A stretch of 64,000 nt of DNA from NCBI GenBank assembly GCA_963731125.1, contig CAVSVP010000004.1, positions 1-64,000 on the forward strand. The letters run 5' to 3'. The notes beneath the pieces were generated by a model. That model worked only from the letters and a program-made list of their open reading frames with translations, was not told the DNA's origin and did no database searches. This DNA comes from CAVSVP01 sp963731125 (GTDB taxonomy: Bacteria > Pseudomonadota > Gammaproteobacteria > Competibacterales > Competibacteraceae). The position numbers and the translations under genes were made by a program. Position 1 is the first letter of the stretch. Every line of letters begins with the position of its first letter. Shown in pieces: positions 8,752 to 17,335 of the stretch.

Positions 8752-9357
8752 ATGTATCTTTTAAACCGGCCTCGGGAAGCGCAGCTTCGCGATTTTCTTG
8801 CGCAACAAAGTCAGCTTTCTTTCTCCTATCAACAGGTAGGAGCGACTCATCTGCAAGTTTACAGAGTGCCCGCCTACCTGCCAAAAGGCTACGTTGTAGA
8901 TCACTGCCGCTTTCGGCTTGGCACGGGCTCAGCGACCTTTGCAAGGGCCAAAGAGGCACTCAAAGCCTGGAGTATGTTTGCGATCGACTGGGTCAGGTTG
9001 TTCCCTACACGAGCGGCGATCCGTGAAGGCAGTGTGATGGCCATCTTGGCACGAGGACCTGGTATTTGGTCCCTTAACGCGGTGCGAATAGTTTATGTCT
9101 TGGAAGAGATAGGAACCATTGAACGCTACGGATTTGCCTGCGGCACTCTACCGGACCACGCCGGGCAAGGGGAGGAGCGCTTTGCGGTGGAATGGCACCA
9201 TACAGATGACTCCGTTTGGTATGACTTACTGGCATTTTCCCGGCCGAATCAGCGCTTGTCATACCTAGGTTACCCCTATATGCGTGGCTTGCAGCGCCGC
9301 TTTGCCGTTGCTTCTTACCAGGCGATGCACCGCACTGTTATCCAACTGGGCCTATGA
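8752..9357 (+). CDS. DUF1990 domain protein
   Basis: A 201-residue protein beginning MYLLNRPREAQLRDFLAQQS. The DUF1990 pattern follows: FSYQQVGAT near the N-terminus, then FRLGTGSATFARAKEALKAW (~50-70) and a C-terminal YPYMRGLQRRFAVASYQAM. Its molecular function is not known to me. The frame stays open upstream to 8527 inside the ISKra4 element, so longer starts are formally possible. ATG 8752 is preferred because it matches the usual N-terminus of the family. The IS insertion 80 bases upstream may have separated the gene from its original promoter or start. Confidence 0.75.
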   Translation: MYLLNRPREAQLRDFLAQQSQLSFSYQQVGATHLQVYRVPAYLPKGYVVDHCRFRLGTGSATFARAKEALKAWSMFAIDWVRLFPTRAAIREGSVMAILARGPGIWSLNAVRIVYVLEEIGTIERYGFACGTLPDHAGQGEERFAVEWHHTDDSVWYDLLAFSRPNQRLSYLGYPYMRGLQRRFAVASYQAMHRTVIQLGL

Positions 9358-9400
9358 AGATCGCTAAGCGAAGCGACTATAATTGTGCTGACGCGCTTGG

Positions 9401-9769
9401 CTATTGTAACGACCAAATTTCCAAACGGTATCCTTCTGGATCAAAAAAATAAAAGACTTTTGCTTGCCAGGGATGTTCCTGGATGGGTCCTAATGCTACG
9501 CCGCTATTACGTAGATAATGCCAGGCGGCAGGGGCGCTTTCGACTTGTAGGGTTAACGTGATGCCGGCGCCCGAACTGCTTTTTATACGGCTACGACGCT
9601 CGTCGGCAATACTTAAACGAGCCGTGGATGTGAATTGGAACTCGATAAACCAGTCGGTAGAAAAGAGAACAGGCAATTTTAATATATCACGATAAAATTC
9701 GACAGTTTCTTGCCAGTTCTTACAGTAGAGGATGGTATTGATGCTTTTTAAAGGAAACTGTTCTATCAT
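9401..9769 (-). CDS. VOC-family (glyoxalase/dioxygenase fold) protein
   Basis: A 122-residue single-domain protein with two beta-alpha-beta-beta-beta modules. The first is NTILYCKNWQETVEFYRDIL, and the end FFDPEGYRLEIW is the classic last strand with the family glutamate. VOC proteins act as glyoxalase, fosfomycin or bleomycin resistance proteins or dioxygenases; the substrate cannot be told here. It is transcribed away from the AT-rich gene at 9950 and shares a ~180-base AT-rich intergenic region with it. Confidence 0.8.
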   Translation of the reverse strand: MIEQFPLKSINTILYCKNWQETVEFYRDILKLPVLFSTDWFIEFQFTSTARLSIADERRSRIKSSSGAGITLTLQVESAPAAWHYLRNSGVALGPIQEHPWQAKVFYFFDPEGYRLEIWSLQ

Positions 9770-9949
9770 GTTGAAAAGATTTTGCTTGCTAACGAACCGG
9801 TTTGTTCCGCATTATGATAAATAGCGACTTAATTATAAGCGATAAATCGTAAATATTGTATTACAAAAAACCCTAAAAATATAGAAAAATAATTTCTATC
9901 AAGCTTTTATACTGTAGAATCAGCAACTTTTTTATAAGGAATTTAATCG

Positions 9950-10642
9950 ATGTTTCTCGAGGAAATTGAAAAAGAAAACCCCTCTGTTTTAAGGATGTTG
10001 GCTGAAAAAACGATTCGGCAAGTTTATGAATATGAAAATAATAATTTAACTTTAGAGTTTTCGGATATTGAATCTGAATTTACGAACGTACTTGATTTTT
10101 GGGGAAATGGATGTTTAAACACTAATGAAAAAAGACTATCTTTAAAGAAAAAGATCAAACAGGTTCTATTAGCCATCGAAAGAGCAGAGATTGAGAAACG
10201 CGATCAGGAGAGCTTGGAAAGGATTTATGAGTTACTGGTTACTATAAACGTAATTAATGAAACAGTGAATTATTTATACGAAATAAAAGGAGAAGAGATC
10301 TTAAACTCCATGGTGAATCAGGTTTATGATCTCAAAAGAGTGATCGAATGGAAACGTCGTATGCTGGAAGGATTACCGGTCAATCCTAAAATTAACATAA
10401 TGACAGAAGAAGAGAAAAATGCAAATACACCGGCGCAAGTCATGGCTGTGTTAAAAAAAAGAATACTGGCGATTAATATGCAAATGCTCACGGAAAAGGG
10501 TAGAAACGAGATTATTGCCCAATATAGCGAAATTTGTGAAAAAGAAGGGTTTACACGTCATATGATACTTTTCTGTGGGCTCGCCGAGTCGGCAGAAATG
10601 TTAAATCAACTCTTTGAATTCTGTTCTCCATTTAAAGGTTAG
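9950..10642 (+). CDS. AT-rich orphan, 230-residue helical protein
   Basis: I do not recognise a family. The protein is soluble, highly charged and almost entirely helical, with coiled-coil-like stretches (EKRLSLKKKIKQVLLAIERA; VYDLKRVIEWKRRM). It has a good ribosome site (AAGGA) before ATG 9950 and a TATACT box at 9908-9913. Base composition is strikingly AT-rich compared with the genes on both sides, a sign of horizontal acquisition. No membrane segment, signal peptide or catalytic motif is visible. Repeat copy B follows directly downstream. Confidence 0.65.
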   Translation: MFLEEIEKENPSVLRMLAEKTIRQVYEYENNNLTLEFSDIESEFTNVLDFWGNGCLNTNEKRLSLKKKIKQVLLAIERAEIEKRDQESLERIYELLVTINVINETVNYLYEIKGEEILNSMVNQVYDLKRVIEWKRRMLEGLPVNPKINIMTEEEKNANTPAQVMAVLKKRILAINMQMLTEKGRNEIIAQYSEICEKEGFTRHMILFCGLAESAEMLNQLFEFCSPFKG

Positions 10643-10652
10643 TTGGATCTTC

Positions 10653-10775
10653 AATAGACCTCCTGCATCAGTCAGACGCTAGCTGTTCAGGCTGGACGTG
10701 TCAGTACCGCTCAACCCTGCCGTCTGAGAAAGATTCGCTACCGCGCACCTTCCCGTGCGCTGCTGGCGATATCTT
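10653..10775 (+). repeat. Dispersed intergenic repeat, copy B
   Basis: Starts AATAGACCTCCTGCATCAGT and continues CAGACGCTAGC, GGCTGGACGTGTCA, CGCTACCGCGCACCTTCCCG and TGCTGGCGAT. It is closely similar to copy A at 4402 over about 110 bases, including the right-hand end. It lies between the AT-rich orphan and the AEC transporter gene. Confidence 0.75.
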
Positions 10776-10837
10776 CCGGCCTTCGCCCCAGCGCTTACTA
10801 AAGCCCGGGCAATACCTGTCCCCGAAACTTGGAGAAC

Positions 10838-11767
10838 ATGCAACACGCCGCCCAAAATTTGCTCACCATCTTCGCTGCGCTAGGTCCTATTTTTATTATG
10901 ATTGTGCTGGGCTATCTTTTACGGCGAAATCAATTTCCTGGTGAAGTGTTTTGGCCGACCGCCGAAAGGTTGACGTATTTTTTACTATTTCCTGCTTTGC
11001 TCATCCACAAGCTAGCTCTGGCGGAGTTAGGTGACTATGATGCCATTCCGCTCACCGGCGTCATCGTTATCGTGCTGCTCTCCATGAGCCTGTTGTTGTT
11101 TTTGCTTAGGCCTGCTCTAAGGGTGACGGGTCCGGTTTTCAGTTCCATTTATCAAGGCAGCATTCGTTTTAATACCTATGTAGGTTTAGCGGCATCCGGT
11201 GCATTGTTTCTCCAACCTGGTTCCGCAGTGGCGGCTCTGGTTATCGCCGTGCTGATACCACTAATCAATGTTCTCTGTGTGGTCGTGTTGACTCATGCAG
11301 CCGGCAGCAAAGGCTTGCTCGCACTATTGCGCATCGTGATTCGCAATCCACTAATTTTGGCCTGTGTGGTCGGTGTTTTCCTCAACATCAGCGGGACAGG
11401 TCTTCCCCTAGGTTCTGGCGCAGTACTCGACATTTTATCCCGTGCCGCCTTACCGTTGGGCCTTTTGGCCGTGGGCGCTGGCCTGCGCCTGAAGATGGCG
11501 CTGGGTTGGTCCAGGGAACTCTTACTGACCGCAGTCCTCAAATTGCTGGCGCTACCCGCGCTAATGGCGCTCGTCAGTGCCTTGGTCGGGTTGAGTCATA
11601 TGGAAATGGCGATTCTTATTTTGTTTGCAGCGCTACCAGGGGCACCGTCGTCTTATATTTTGGCCCGACAATTGGGTGGAGACGCACAACTTATGGCGGC
11701 GATCGTCACGCTGGAGACAGGATTGTCCTTGTTGACCCTGCCGGTTATCTTACTGTTGGTTATGTAA
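10838..11767 (+). CDS. AEC-family (auxin efflux carrier type) transporter
   Basis: An inner-membrane permease of about 309 residues with about ten hydrophobic segments in two halves. The N-terminus LGPIFIMIVLGYLLRRNQF and the internal LLFPALLIHKLAL are typical of the AEC superfamily; PGAPSSYILARQLGGD near residue 275 is the conserved second-half motif. Members move carboxylates such as malate or other anions; the substrate here is unknown. ATG 10838 is chosen over the upstream in-frame TTG at 10829 because GGAG sits just before it, though the spacing is short. The gene appears monocistronic. Confidence 0.85.
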   Translation: MQHAAQNLLTIFAALGPIFIMIVLGYLLRRNQFPGEVFWPTAERLTYFLLFPALLIHKLALAELGDYDAIPLTGVIVIVLLSMSLLLFLLRPALRVTGPVFSSIYQGSIRFNTYVGLAASGALFLQPGSAVAALVIAVLIPLINVLCVVVLTHAAGSKGLLALLRIVIRNPLILACVVGVFLNISGTGLPLGSGAVLDILSRAALPLGLLAVGAGLRLKMALGWSRELLLTAVLKLLALPALMALVSALVGLSHMEMAILILFAALPGAPSSYILARQLGGDAQLMAAIVTLETGLSLLTLPVILLLVM

Positions 11768-12004
11768 AGCTGGATGAGTCAATGCCAGCATATACAGCGC
11801 CAGTGCATCAGTGCGCTCAACAGAGATAGTACACTGTAAGACGGTCAGCCCTACGAAGTGGCAACTGGCGGGTAAATTTTCAAATCATTATATTATTTTT
11901 CTATAAAACCATTCAGAATAGGGCCAAAGAGTATGTCTTTGTGGCACACTCGCTTGCGCTTTGTGAAGGGACAACGTCAGTATTTTGTGACCGCGGAGGT
12001 ATGC

Positions 12005-12607
12005 ATGGCTATTAATCTACAGAAGGGACAGCGCATCAGTCTGGAAAAAGAAGCCGGACGCACGTTGAACCGTATTTATATGGGTCTCGGGTGGGCTATG
12101 AAAAAAGTCTCATCCAAGGGTTTTCTGGGTTTTGGCAGCGGCGAAAAAGAGGTTGAAGTGGATTTAGATGCCTCCTGCCTGCTGTTTGACGGTACAGGAG
12201 AATTGATCGACCAGGTTTGGTTTCGGCAGTTGCAAAGCCAGGGTGGTGCGGTGACCCACAGCGGTGATGACCGTATTGGAGGCGGGAGTGCCGCTATAGA
12301 AAACGAGCGTATTACCATTGACCTGGAGCGTTTGCCTGCCGAGGTACAAACACTCGTTTTTACAGTTAATAGCTTTACCGGAGAGTCCTTCGAAGGCGTT
12401 CCCAATGCCTTCTGCGTGATAGCAGATGCCACCGCCGATACCGAAATTGCCCGTTTTAACCTGACTATAGAAGGCGGTAACTATACCGGCCTTATTATGA
12501 CCAAACTATATCGCCGCGATGGTGAGTGGAAAGTGCAGGCCATTGGTGAGCATGGCCAGGGGAGAACCTTTATCGATCTACTGCCGGCCATCAAGCCTTA
12601 CCTTTAA
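12005..12607 (+). CDS. TerD-family protein (TerX/TerZ-like)
   Basis: A 200-residue TerD-domain protein from the tellurite/stress resistance group, whose members bind calcium. It starts MAINLQKGQRISLEKEAG; ATG 12005 follows GCGGAGG, while the longer ORF from 11933 lacks support. Compared with classical TerD it has an insertion GFLGFGSGEKE after the GLGW motif, seen in TerX/TerZ-like members. Acidic VDLDASCLLFD and THSGDDRIGG supply probable metal ligands. It heads a cluster with a TerB-like gene and two more TerD genes. The exact biological role of Ter proteins remains unsettled. Confidence 0.88.
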   Translation: MAINLQKGQRISLEKEAGRTLNRIYMGLGWAMKKVSSKGFLGFGSGEKEVEVDLDASCLLFDGTGELIDQVWFRQLQSQGGAVTHSGDDRIGGGSAAIENERITIDLERLPAEVQTLVFTVNSFTGESFEGVPNAFCVIADATADTEIARFNLTIEGGNYTGLIMTKLYRRDGEWKVQAIGEHGQGRTFIDLLPAIKPYL

Positions 12608-12677
12608 GCTAAGGGTCAGCCGATAAAGCCAGCCGTCCCTGGAGGTTCGCCTTGATAGTCATCGCCGCGACCGGGGT

Positions 12678-12815
12678 ATGTGCGCTATAGCGATGTTGGA
12701 AAACACAGCGAATAATATCCGGGTGAGTAAACGGATGGAGTATTTGCAAAGCCATCAGGTGTCGGATCAGGCCTACGAGTTTGGGCTGCGCTGGGTAGCG
12801 GGATCGAAAAACTAA
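12678..12815 (+). CDS. Possible 45-residue small protein in ter cluster
   Basis: A short ORF (MCAIAMLENTANNIRVSKRM to LRWVAGSKN) fills the gap between the first TerD gene and the TerB-like gene. A weak ribosome site (CCGGGG) precedes ATG 12678; ATG 12693 is an alternative. The sequence resembles a basic helical DNA-binding-type peptide (VSKRMEYLQSHQVSDQAYEF). It may also be the remnant of a longer gene. No family is recognised. Confidence 0.3.
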   Translation: MCAIAMLENTANNIRVSKRMEYLQSHQVSDQAYEFGLRWVAGSKN

Positions 12816-12852
12816 TTTTACTGTATACGAGATGCGAGAGGAGTAATTGCGA

Positions 12853-13305
12853 ATGGCTTTAGAATGGCTGAAAAATCGCTTTAACGAGGTTTCTACCAGC
12901 CTTAAAACCGAAGTGACCAAGGTGCGCAATAAAACCTTTTTAGAAGGTGTTGTCGCGGGCTGCGCCATGGTGGCTTATGCCGATGGGACAGTTACCCCCG
13001 AAGAAAAGCAGAAAATGATGGGGTTTCTGAAAAGCTCCGAGGTATTGTCCGTTTTTAGCGTCGATGAGGTAATTACCACCTTTGACAAGTTTGCCAAACA
13101 GTTTGAGTTTGATACCGCCGTCGGTGAAGCCAATGCCCTGCAAACCATCGGTAAGTTGAGATCTAAAGAGAGCGAAGCACGGTTGATGGTTCGGGTTTGC
13201 TGCATTATCGGTGGGGCGGACGGTAACTTTGACGAAAATGAAAAAACCACCGTGCGTAAGATTTGCAACGAACTACGCCTCAATCCCAAGGATTTTGATC
13301 TCTGA
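12853..13305 (+). CDS. TerB-like tellurite resistance protein
   Basis: A 150-residue all-helical protein starting MALEWLKNRFNEVSTSLKTE, with GAGAGGAG upstream of ATG 12853. TerB features are acidic repeats AYADGTVTPEEKQKMM (~residue 45) and GGADGNFDENEKTTVRKIC (~120), two pseudo-symmetric metal-binding helical hairpins. TerB works with TerC/TerD proteins in a membrane-associated stress complex; no terC is present in this window. It is followed after 27 bases by a TerD gene and is probably cotranscribed with it. Confidence 0.88.
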   Translation: MALEWLKNRFNEVSTSLKTEVTKVRNKTFLEGVVAGCAMVAYADGTVTPEEKQKMMGFLKSSEVLSVFSVDEVITTFDKFAKQFEFDTAVGEANALQTIGKLRSKESEARLMVRVCCIIGGADGNFDENEKTTVRKICNELRLNPKDFDL

Positions 13306-13332
13306 AAAACAGCTGACAGGAGGAGTATAAGC

Positions 13333-13908
13333 GTGGCTATTTCTCTCAGCAAAGGCGGCCGTATTTCCCTTAGCAAGGAAGCTCCGGATCTCAAAATGGT
13401 ACATGTGGGCCTTGGTTGGGACCCCCGCGTGACCGACGGCACCGATTTCGATCTGGATGCGTCTGCGTTTATGCTAGGCGCTAACGGCAAGATCCGCTCG
13501 GATACCGATTTCATCTTCTACAACCAGTTGCGGTCTTCCTGTGGTTCCGTGGAGCATACCGGCGATAATCGCACGGGGGCCGGCGAAGGTGACGATGAGG
13601 TTGTTATGGTAGATCTGACCAAGGTCCCTGCCGATGTGCAAAAAATTGCCTTCACCGTCACCATTCACGAGGCTGATCAGCGCCGACAGAGCTTCGGTCA
13701 GGTACAGAATGCTTTTATCCGCTTGGTTAATGCTGAGACCAATGTCGAGGTGGCTCGCTACGATCTGACCGAAGATGCTTCCACGGAAACGGCTATGATT
13801 TTCGGGGAAATTTATCGCCATGGGAATGAGTGGAAATTTAGCGCGGTAGGGCAGGGCTATGCCGGTGGGTTGGCCGCCATGTGTCAGCAGTATGGTATCA
13901 ACGTCTAA
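13333..13908 (+). CDS. terD: TerD-family protein
   Basis: A 191-residue classical TerD protein starting at GTG 13333 after a strong AGGAGGAG site. Motifs are GLGWDPRVTDGTDFDLDASA (residues ~27-46), HTGDNRTGAGEGDDE (~78-92) and the conserved C-terminus EDASTETAMIFGEIYRH and GQGYAGGL. The aspartates of these motifs form the calcium sites in known TerD structures. It is closely related to the next gene at 14002, a tandem duplication. Without terA, terC, terE or terF nearby, calling it a full tellurite operon would go too far. Confidence 0.9.
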   Translation: MAISLSKGGRISLSKEAPDLKMVHVGLGWDPRVTDGTDFDLDASAFMLGANGKIRSDTDFIFYNQLRSSCGSVEHTGDNRTGAGEGDDEVVMVDLTKVPADVQKIAFTVTIHEADQRRQSFGQVQNAFIRLVNAETNVEVARYDLTEDASTETAMIFGEIYRHGNEWKFSAVGQGYAGGLAAMCQQYGINV

Positions 13909-14001
13909 CAGGTAATCCTAACCCTCACGAATTCCCCGCATTTCTCTTAAGCGGGCGAACAGATGCAAAAACGATTGTTAAATTGAGTAAGGAGTTTAGC
14001 T

Positions 14002-14577
14002 ATGGCAGTTTCTTTGCAAAAAGGTCAAAATGTATCGCTGACTAAAGAAGCACCGGGTCTTAAAAAGGTATCTTTCGGTCTTGGCTGGGATGTACGGATG
14101 ACCGACGGCAGTGCTTTTGACTTAGATGCGTCGGCTTTTGTGCTTGACGAGAACGGGAAAGTCTTAAGCGATTCCCATTTCGTGTTTTATAACAATCTGA
14201 AAGATCCGTCCGGTGCCGTGATGCATGCAGGTGATAACCTGACCGGTGAAGGCGAGGGCGACGATGAACAGATCACCGTAGAACTGGATACGATGCCTGC
14301 CAATGCGGCTAAAGTGGCGTTCGTGGTTACGATTCACGAGGCCGAGGCACGCAAACAGAACTTTGGTCAGGTCAGCAACGCCTTTATCCGCGCTGTTAAC
14401 GCGGATGGCAATACGGAGATAGCTCGCTACGATCTTTCTGAAGATGCCTCTATCGAAACGGCTATGATTTTTGGCGAATTATACCGGCACGGTAATGATT
14501 GGAAGTTCAAGGCCATCGGTCAGGGCTACGCCGGGGGGTTGGCGGCAGTGGCCAAGGATTTCGGGGTGAGTGTCTGA
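14002..14577 (+). CDS. terD: TerD-family protein, tandem paralogue
   Basis: A 191-residue TerD protein. ATG 14002 follows AAGGAG. It carries GLGWDVRMTDGSAFDLDASA, HAGDNLTGEGEGDDE and EDASIETAMIFGELYRHGN. It is the same length as the preceding TerD, with a nearly colinear sequence, so the pair arose by gene duplication. A 93-base gap separates them. Like other TerD proteins it should be cytoplasmic and calcium-binding, with a role in stress tolerance. Confidence 0.9.
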   Translation: MAVSLQKGQNVSLTKEAPGLKKVSFGLGWDVRMTDGSAFDLDASAFVLDENGKVLSDSHFVFYNNLKDPSGAVMHAGDNLTGEGEGDDEQITVELDTMPANAAKVAFVVTIHEAEARKQNFGQVSNAFIRAVNADGNTEIARYDLSEDASIETAMIFGELYRHGNDWKFKAIGQGYAGGLAAVAKDFGVSV

Positions 14578-14745
14578 TTGACCGCTCAGGTCATCAGAAG
14601 TAGGGCGGGCTAGCCAAGCGTAACCCGCCGAATCTGCTTGTAAATTCAGTTGATGTAGATGCGGCGGTGAACGCGCGCCACAACAATGCAGGCGCTGATG
14701 ACGCTGCTAAGGCGCGTGCGGGTTTGGTGGAAGGAGTAATGCCCG

Positions 14746-15522
14746 GTGATCGACATACGGGATTTGCACGTATTCTTTGGTCAGGGTACCCGAGCCGTGC
14801 ATGCGGTGCGCGGATTATCTTTTCAGGTCCAGGAGGCGGGAGCTTTTGGCCTAGTAGGCGAATCGGGTTCTGGCAAATCCACGGTGCTCAGGGCCATTTG
14901 TGGATTGACCGGGCATTGGCGCGGTAGCATTCGTATTGCCGGAGAGGCGCAGGGCGACAAACGCAAGCCGGCCTTTTTCCGGCGCGTACAAATGATTTTT
15001 CAGGATCCCTATGGAGCGCTGCATCCCCGGCACACTGTAGATCGGATCTTATCCGAGCCGGTAGCGATTCAGCGTCTGGGCAATACGGATAAGCGGGTGC
15101 TTAGTGCCCTCGATGCAGTGGGGCTAAGTTGCTCTTTGCGCTTTCGCTATCCCCATCAGCTATCCGGCGGACAGCGTCAGAGGGTGGCCGTTGCCCGGGC
15201 GTTGATTCTGGAACCTCAGGTGCTACTGCTGGATGAGCCGACCTCGGCCTTGGATGTATCGGTGCAGGCGGAGGTATTAAACCTGCTGGCGCGCCTACGG
15301 CAAGAACGGGAGCTGACTTATCTGTTGGTGAGTCATAACCTGGCTGTCGTGACATATCTGTGCGATCGGCTGCTGGTTATCAAACAGGGGGTCGCCGTGG
15401 AAAATTTGAGTGTTGCGACGCTTGCTGTCGGTAAACCCGAGCATTCCTATACCCGTCAGTTGCTGGCGGCGAGCCGTGGTTATCGGCGTACAGCGTTAGC
15501 CCAGTTCACGGAGTGGGAATAA
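14746..15522 (+). CDS. ABC transporter ATPase, oligopeptide (DppF/OppF) type
   Basis: A 258-residue nucleotide-binding protein with Walker A GLVGESGSGKST (~residue 38), Q-loop MIFQDPYGALHPRHTV, signature LSGGQRQRVAVARAL, Walker B VLLLDEPTSALD and H-loop LVSHNLAVV. The GALHPR Q-loop and C-terminal EHSYTRQLLAA are typical of dipeptide/oligopeptide ABC ATPases. GTG 14746 lies nine bases after AAGGAG and gives the conserved start VIDIRDLHVFFG; the out-of-frame ATG at 14739 is not used. No permease, binding protein or second ATPase is adjacent, so it is an orphan subunit or works with a distant system. Confidence 0.85.
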   Translation: MIDIRDLHVFFGQGTRAVHAVRGLSFQVQEAGAFGLVGESGSGKSTVLRAICGLTGHWRGSIRIAGEAQGDKRKPAFFRRVQMIFQDPYGALHPRHTVDRILSEPVAIQRLGNTDKRVLSALDAVGLSCSLRFRYPHQLSGGQRQRVAVARALILEPQVLLLDEPTSALDVSVQAEVLNLLARLRQERELTYLLVSHNLAVVTYLCDRLLVIKQGVAVENLSVATLAVGKPEHSYTRQLLAASRGYRRTALAQFTEWE

Positions 15523-15653
15523 GTAAATTATCTTACCGTTTTATGCCGCGGCAAACGTGGCAGCTGCAGTGTCTGCTGCTAGTCGAACTTGCCGGTTAGC
15601 AGTGCTGTCGAATAATGCAGTTTCGGCAATCATCCCACAAAGGTTGCTTAGTC

Positions 15654-16694
15654 ATGCTGCATCCGTCCTTTACCCTGTCGTTAAAAAAAAATTCCCACGC
15701 CGAAGGTTGGGTATGGGGGTTAGTCTGTCTCTTTATCCTACTGGTCTGTTCTGTGGCCTCGGCCCAAAACAAGAAGGAAGAGGCGCTCGCGGAAATCTTT
15801 TCAGCCGTGGTGGGGGTGCAGACTACGGTTCCAGTCACCGCGCGCACTTCCGAGGCGCTGGGCACCGAACGCTCAGGTTCCGGTGTGGTGATTGATAATA
15901 ACGGGCTTATTGTCACTATCGGTTATCTAATCCTGGAAGCCGCGAATGCTGAGGTCACCCTAGCGGATGGCCAGAAGGTGGCGGCAGAAATTGTAGCCTA
16001 TGATCACAATACCGGCTTCGGTTTATTGCGGACTTTTCCGCCCATTGCCGTAACTCCGATGACGCTTGGCAGCGCCGCCGGGCTTGGCAAAGCAGATCCG
16101 GTTTTGGTGGTGGCGCATGGCGGAGGAATTCCTGTACGGCCGGCTTATGTGGTTGCCCGGCGGGAGTTTGCCGGGTATTGGGAGTATCTGCTGGATAACG
16201 CCATTTTTACTTCGCCTCCGCATCCCCGGTTCAGCGGCGCCGCATTAGTCGGGCCCCAAGGAACTCTGCTGGGCATTGGTTCGCTCTTTGTCGGCGATGC
16301 TTTACGCGACGACAGGCCTTTGTCAGGCAATATGTTCGTGCCTATCGATTTGCTAAGACCTATTCTCAAGGATCTTCAGACCAACGGGCGCACGCAGGAA
16401 CCGTCCCGGCCCTGGCTCGGCGTGCAAACCGAGGAGGTGAGGGGATACCTATTCATTACCCGGGTGGCTTCTGAAGGACCTAGCGCCAAGGCGGGACTCA
16501 AGCCGGGCGAGATTATTACTGCCGTCGCCGGTAAAGCCGTAAGTTCAATGGCGGACTTTTACCGTGAGCTCTGGAATGGCCGCACTGCCGGTGACGACGT
16601 CGTGCTGACCGTGCTAAAAGGAACCCAGTTGCAGGATATCAAGGTGCGCTCTGGTGATCGCTACGCCTGGTTGCGCTTAACGCCTAGCTACTAA
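15654..16694 (+). CDS. HtrA/DegP-like protein lacking catalytic His and Asp
   Basis: An exported 346-residue protein. A signal peptide is visible (hydrophobic core GLVCLFILLVCSVASA, cleavage after VASA). The trypsin-like domain spans ~60-250 and a PDZ domain ~265-345 (ITRVASEGPSAKAGLKPGEI). Aligned by eye with DegP, the region normally TNNHVV reads TIGYLI, so His is Tyr. The SDIAL region reads TGFGL, so Asp is Gly. The GNSGGAL region reads RFSGAAL, so Ser remains but the oxyanion loop is altered. It is therefore predicted to be proteolytically inactive, acting as a chaperone or sensor in the periplasm. The start at 15654 is chosen for its signal peptide. Confidence 0.82.
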   Translation: MLHPSFTLSLKKNSHAEGWVWGLVCLFILLVCSVASAQNKKEEALAEIFSAVVGVQTTVPVTARTSEALGTERSGSGVVIDNNGLIVTIGYLILEAANAEVTLADGQKVAAEIVAYDHNTGFGLLRTFPPIAVTPMTLGSAAGLGKADPVLVVAHGGGIPVRPAYVVARREFAGYWEYLLDNAIFTSPPHPRFSGAALVGPQGTLLGIGSLFVGDALRDDRPLSGNMFVPIDLLRPILKDLQTNGRTQEPSRPWLGVQTEEVRGYLFITRVASEGPSAKAGLKPGEIITAVAGKAVSSMADFYRELWNGRTAGDDVVLTVLKGTQLQDIKVRSGDRYAWLRLTPSY

Positions 16695-16703
16695 GGTGGC
16701 TGC

Positions 16704-17189
16704 TTATGGCTTCCAGCGTTCGGGATGGGCCCAGTACCGGCTATTAAACCATTCCGGTGTCGTCTTATAGCTTTCGATAGCATAATGATACAAATGAAGC
16801 GGCTTAGCGTCGATTTGGTATTGGGCCATAAGAGTCATGCCATAACCTAAAAAATCCGCGATTTCCCAATAACTGGTATGCCCCTCCCACGCCGGGCCGA
16901 TGGGCGCCAGCGCCACAAAGCGGCGAGTATGGAGATCCCGCAGCCGAGCGAGCACTATGCCAGCGGTCTTGCGGTCCCTATGTTCTAAGGTGTTAGCCAC
17001 GACGCCCAGATCGAAGCGTTCCAAAGAACTGAGTTGTCCGAGAAGGTCGCCGGTCAGGTGCGTTACCCGAGAAGTCGGCGGCACCGCTTGTACGGGAAGG
17101 CCATCGAGATTAGGGTCGATGAGTAAAATGGAGGCCGGGTGGAGCACCTCCAGCAGGGTTTTTAGGTCTTTGTGATGAGCATTATACAT
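16704..17189 (-). CDS. DUF6231-like protein
   Basis: A 161-residue protein starting at ATG 17189 (MYNAHHKDLKTLLEVL); an upstream TTG at 17213 is an alternative. It has a methyltransferase-like Rossmann fold pattern: ASILLIDPNLDGL, then LERFDLGVVANTLEHRD, where a strand and acidic residue resemble SAM-site motifs. The C-terminus AIESYKTTPEWFNSRYWAHP is characteristic. I assign it to DUF6231 from memory, with moderate confidence. Function is unknown. It converges with the HtrA-like gene, 9 bases apart. Confidence 0.55.
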   Translation of the reverse strand: MYNAHHKDLKTLLEVLHPASILLIDPNLDGLPVQAVPPTSRVTHLTGDLLGQLSSLERFDLGVVANTLEHRDRKTAGIVLARLRDLHTRRFVALAPIGPAWEGHTSYWEIADFLGYGMTLMAQYQIDAKPLHLYHYAIESYKTTPEWFNSRYWAHPERWKP

Positions 17190-17335
17190 AACTGTTTTTC
17201 GCAATACCGGCAAGTCATTGGTAAGACCTCGCTGAGACAGGCTATCTCATTAGAACACACTGGGTTTTATTTTCAGACAATCTTTTTGAACCAGTGTCCG
17301 ATAAGACGCGGTTGGCAAAATAGAGGGGAGCACTC

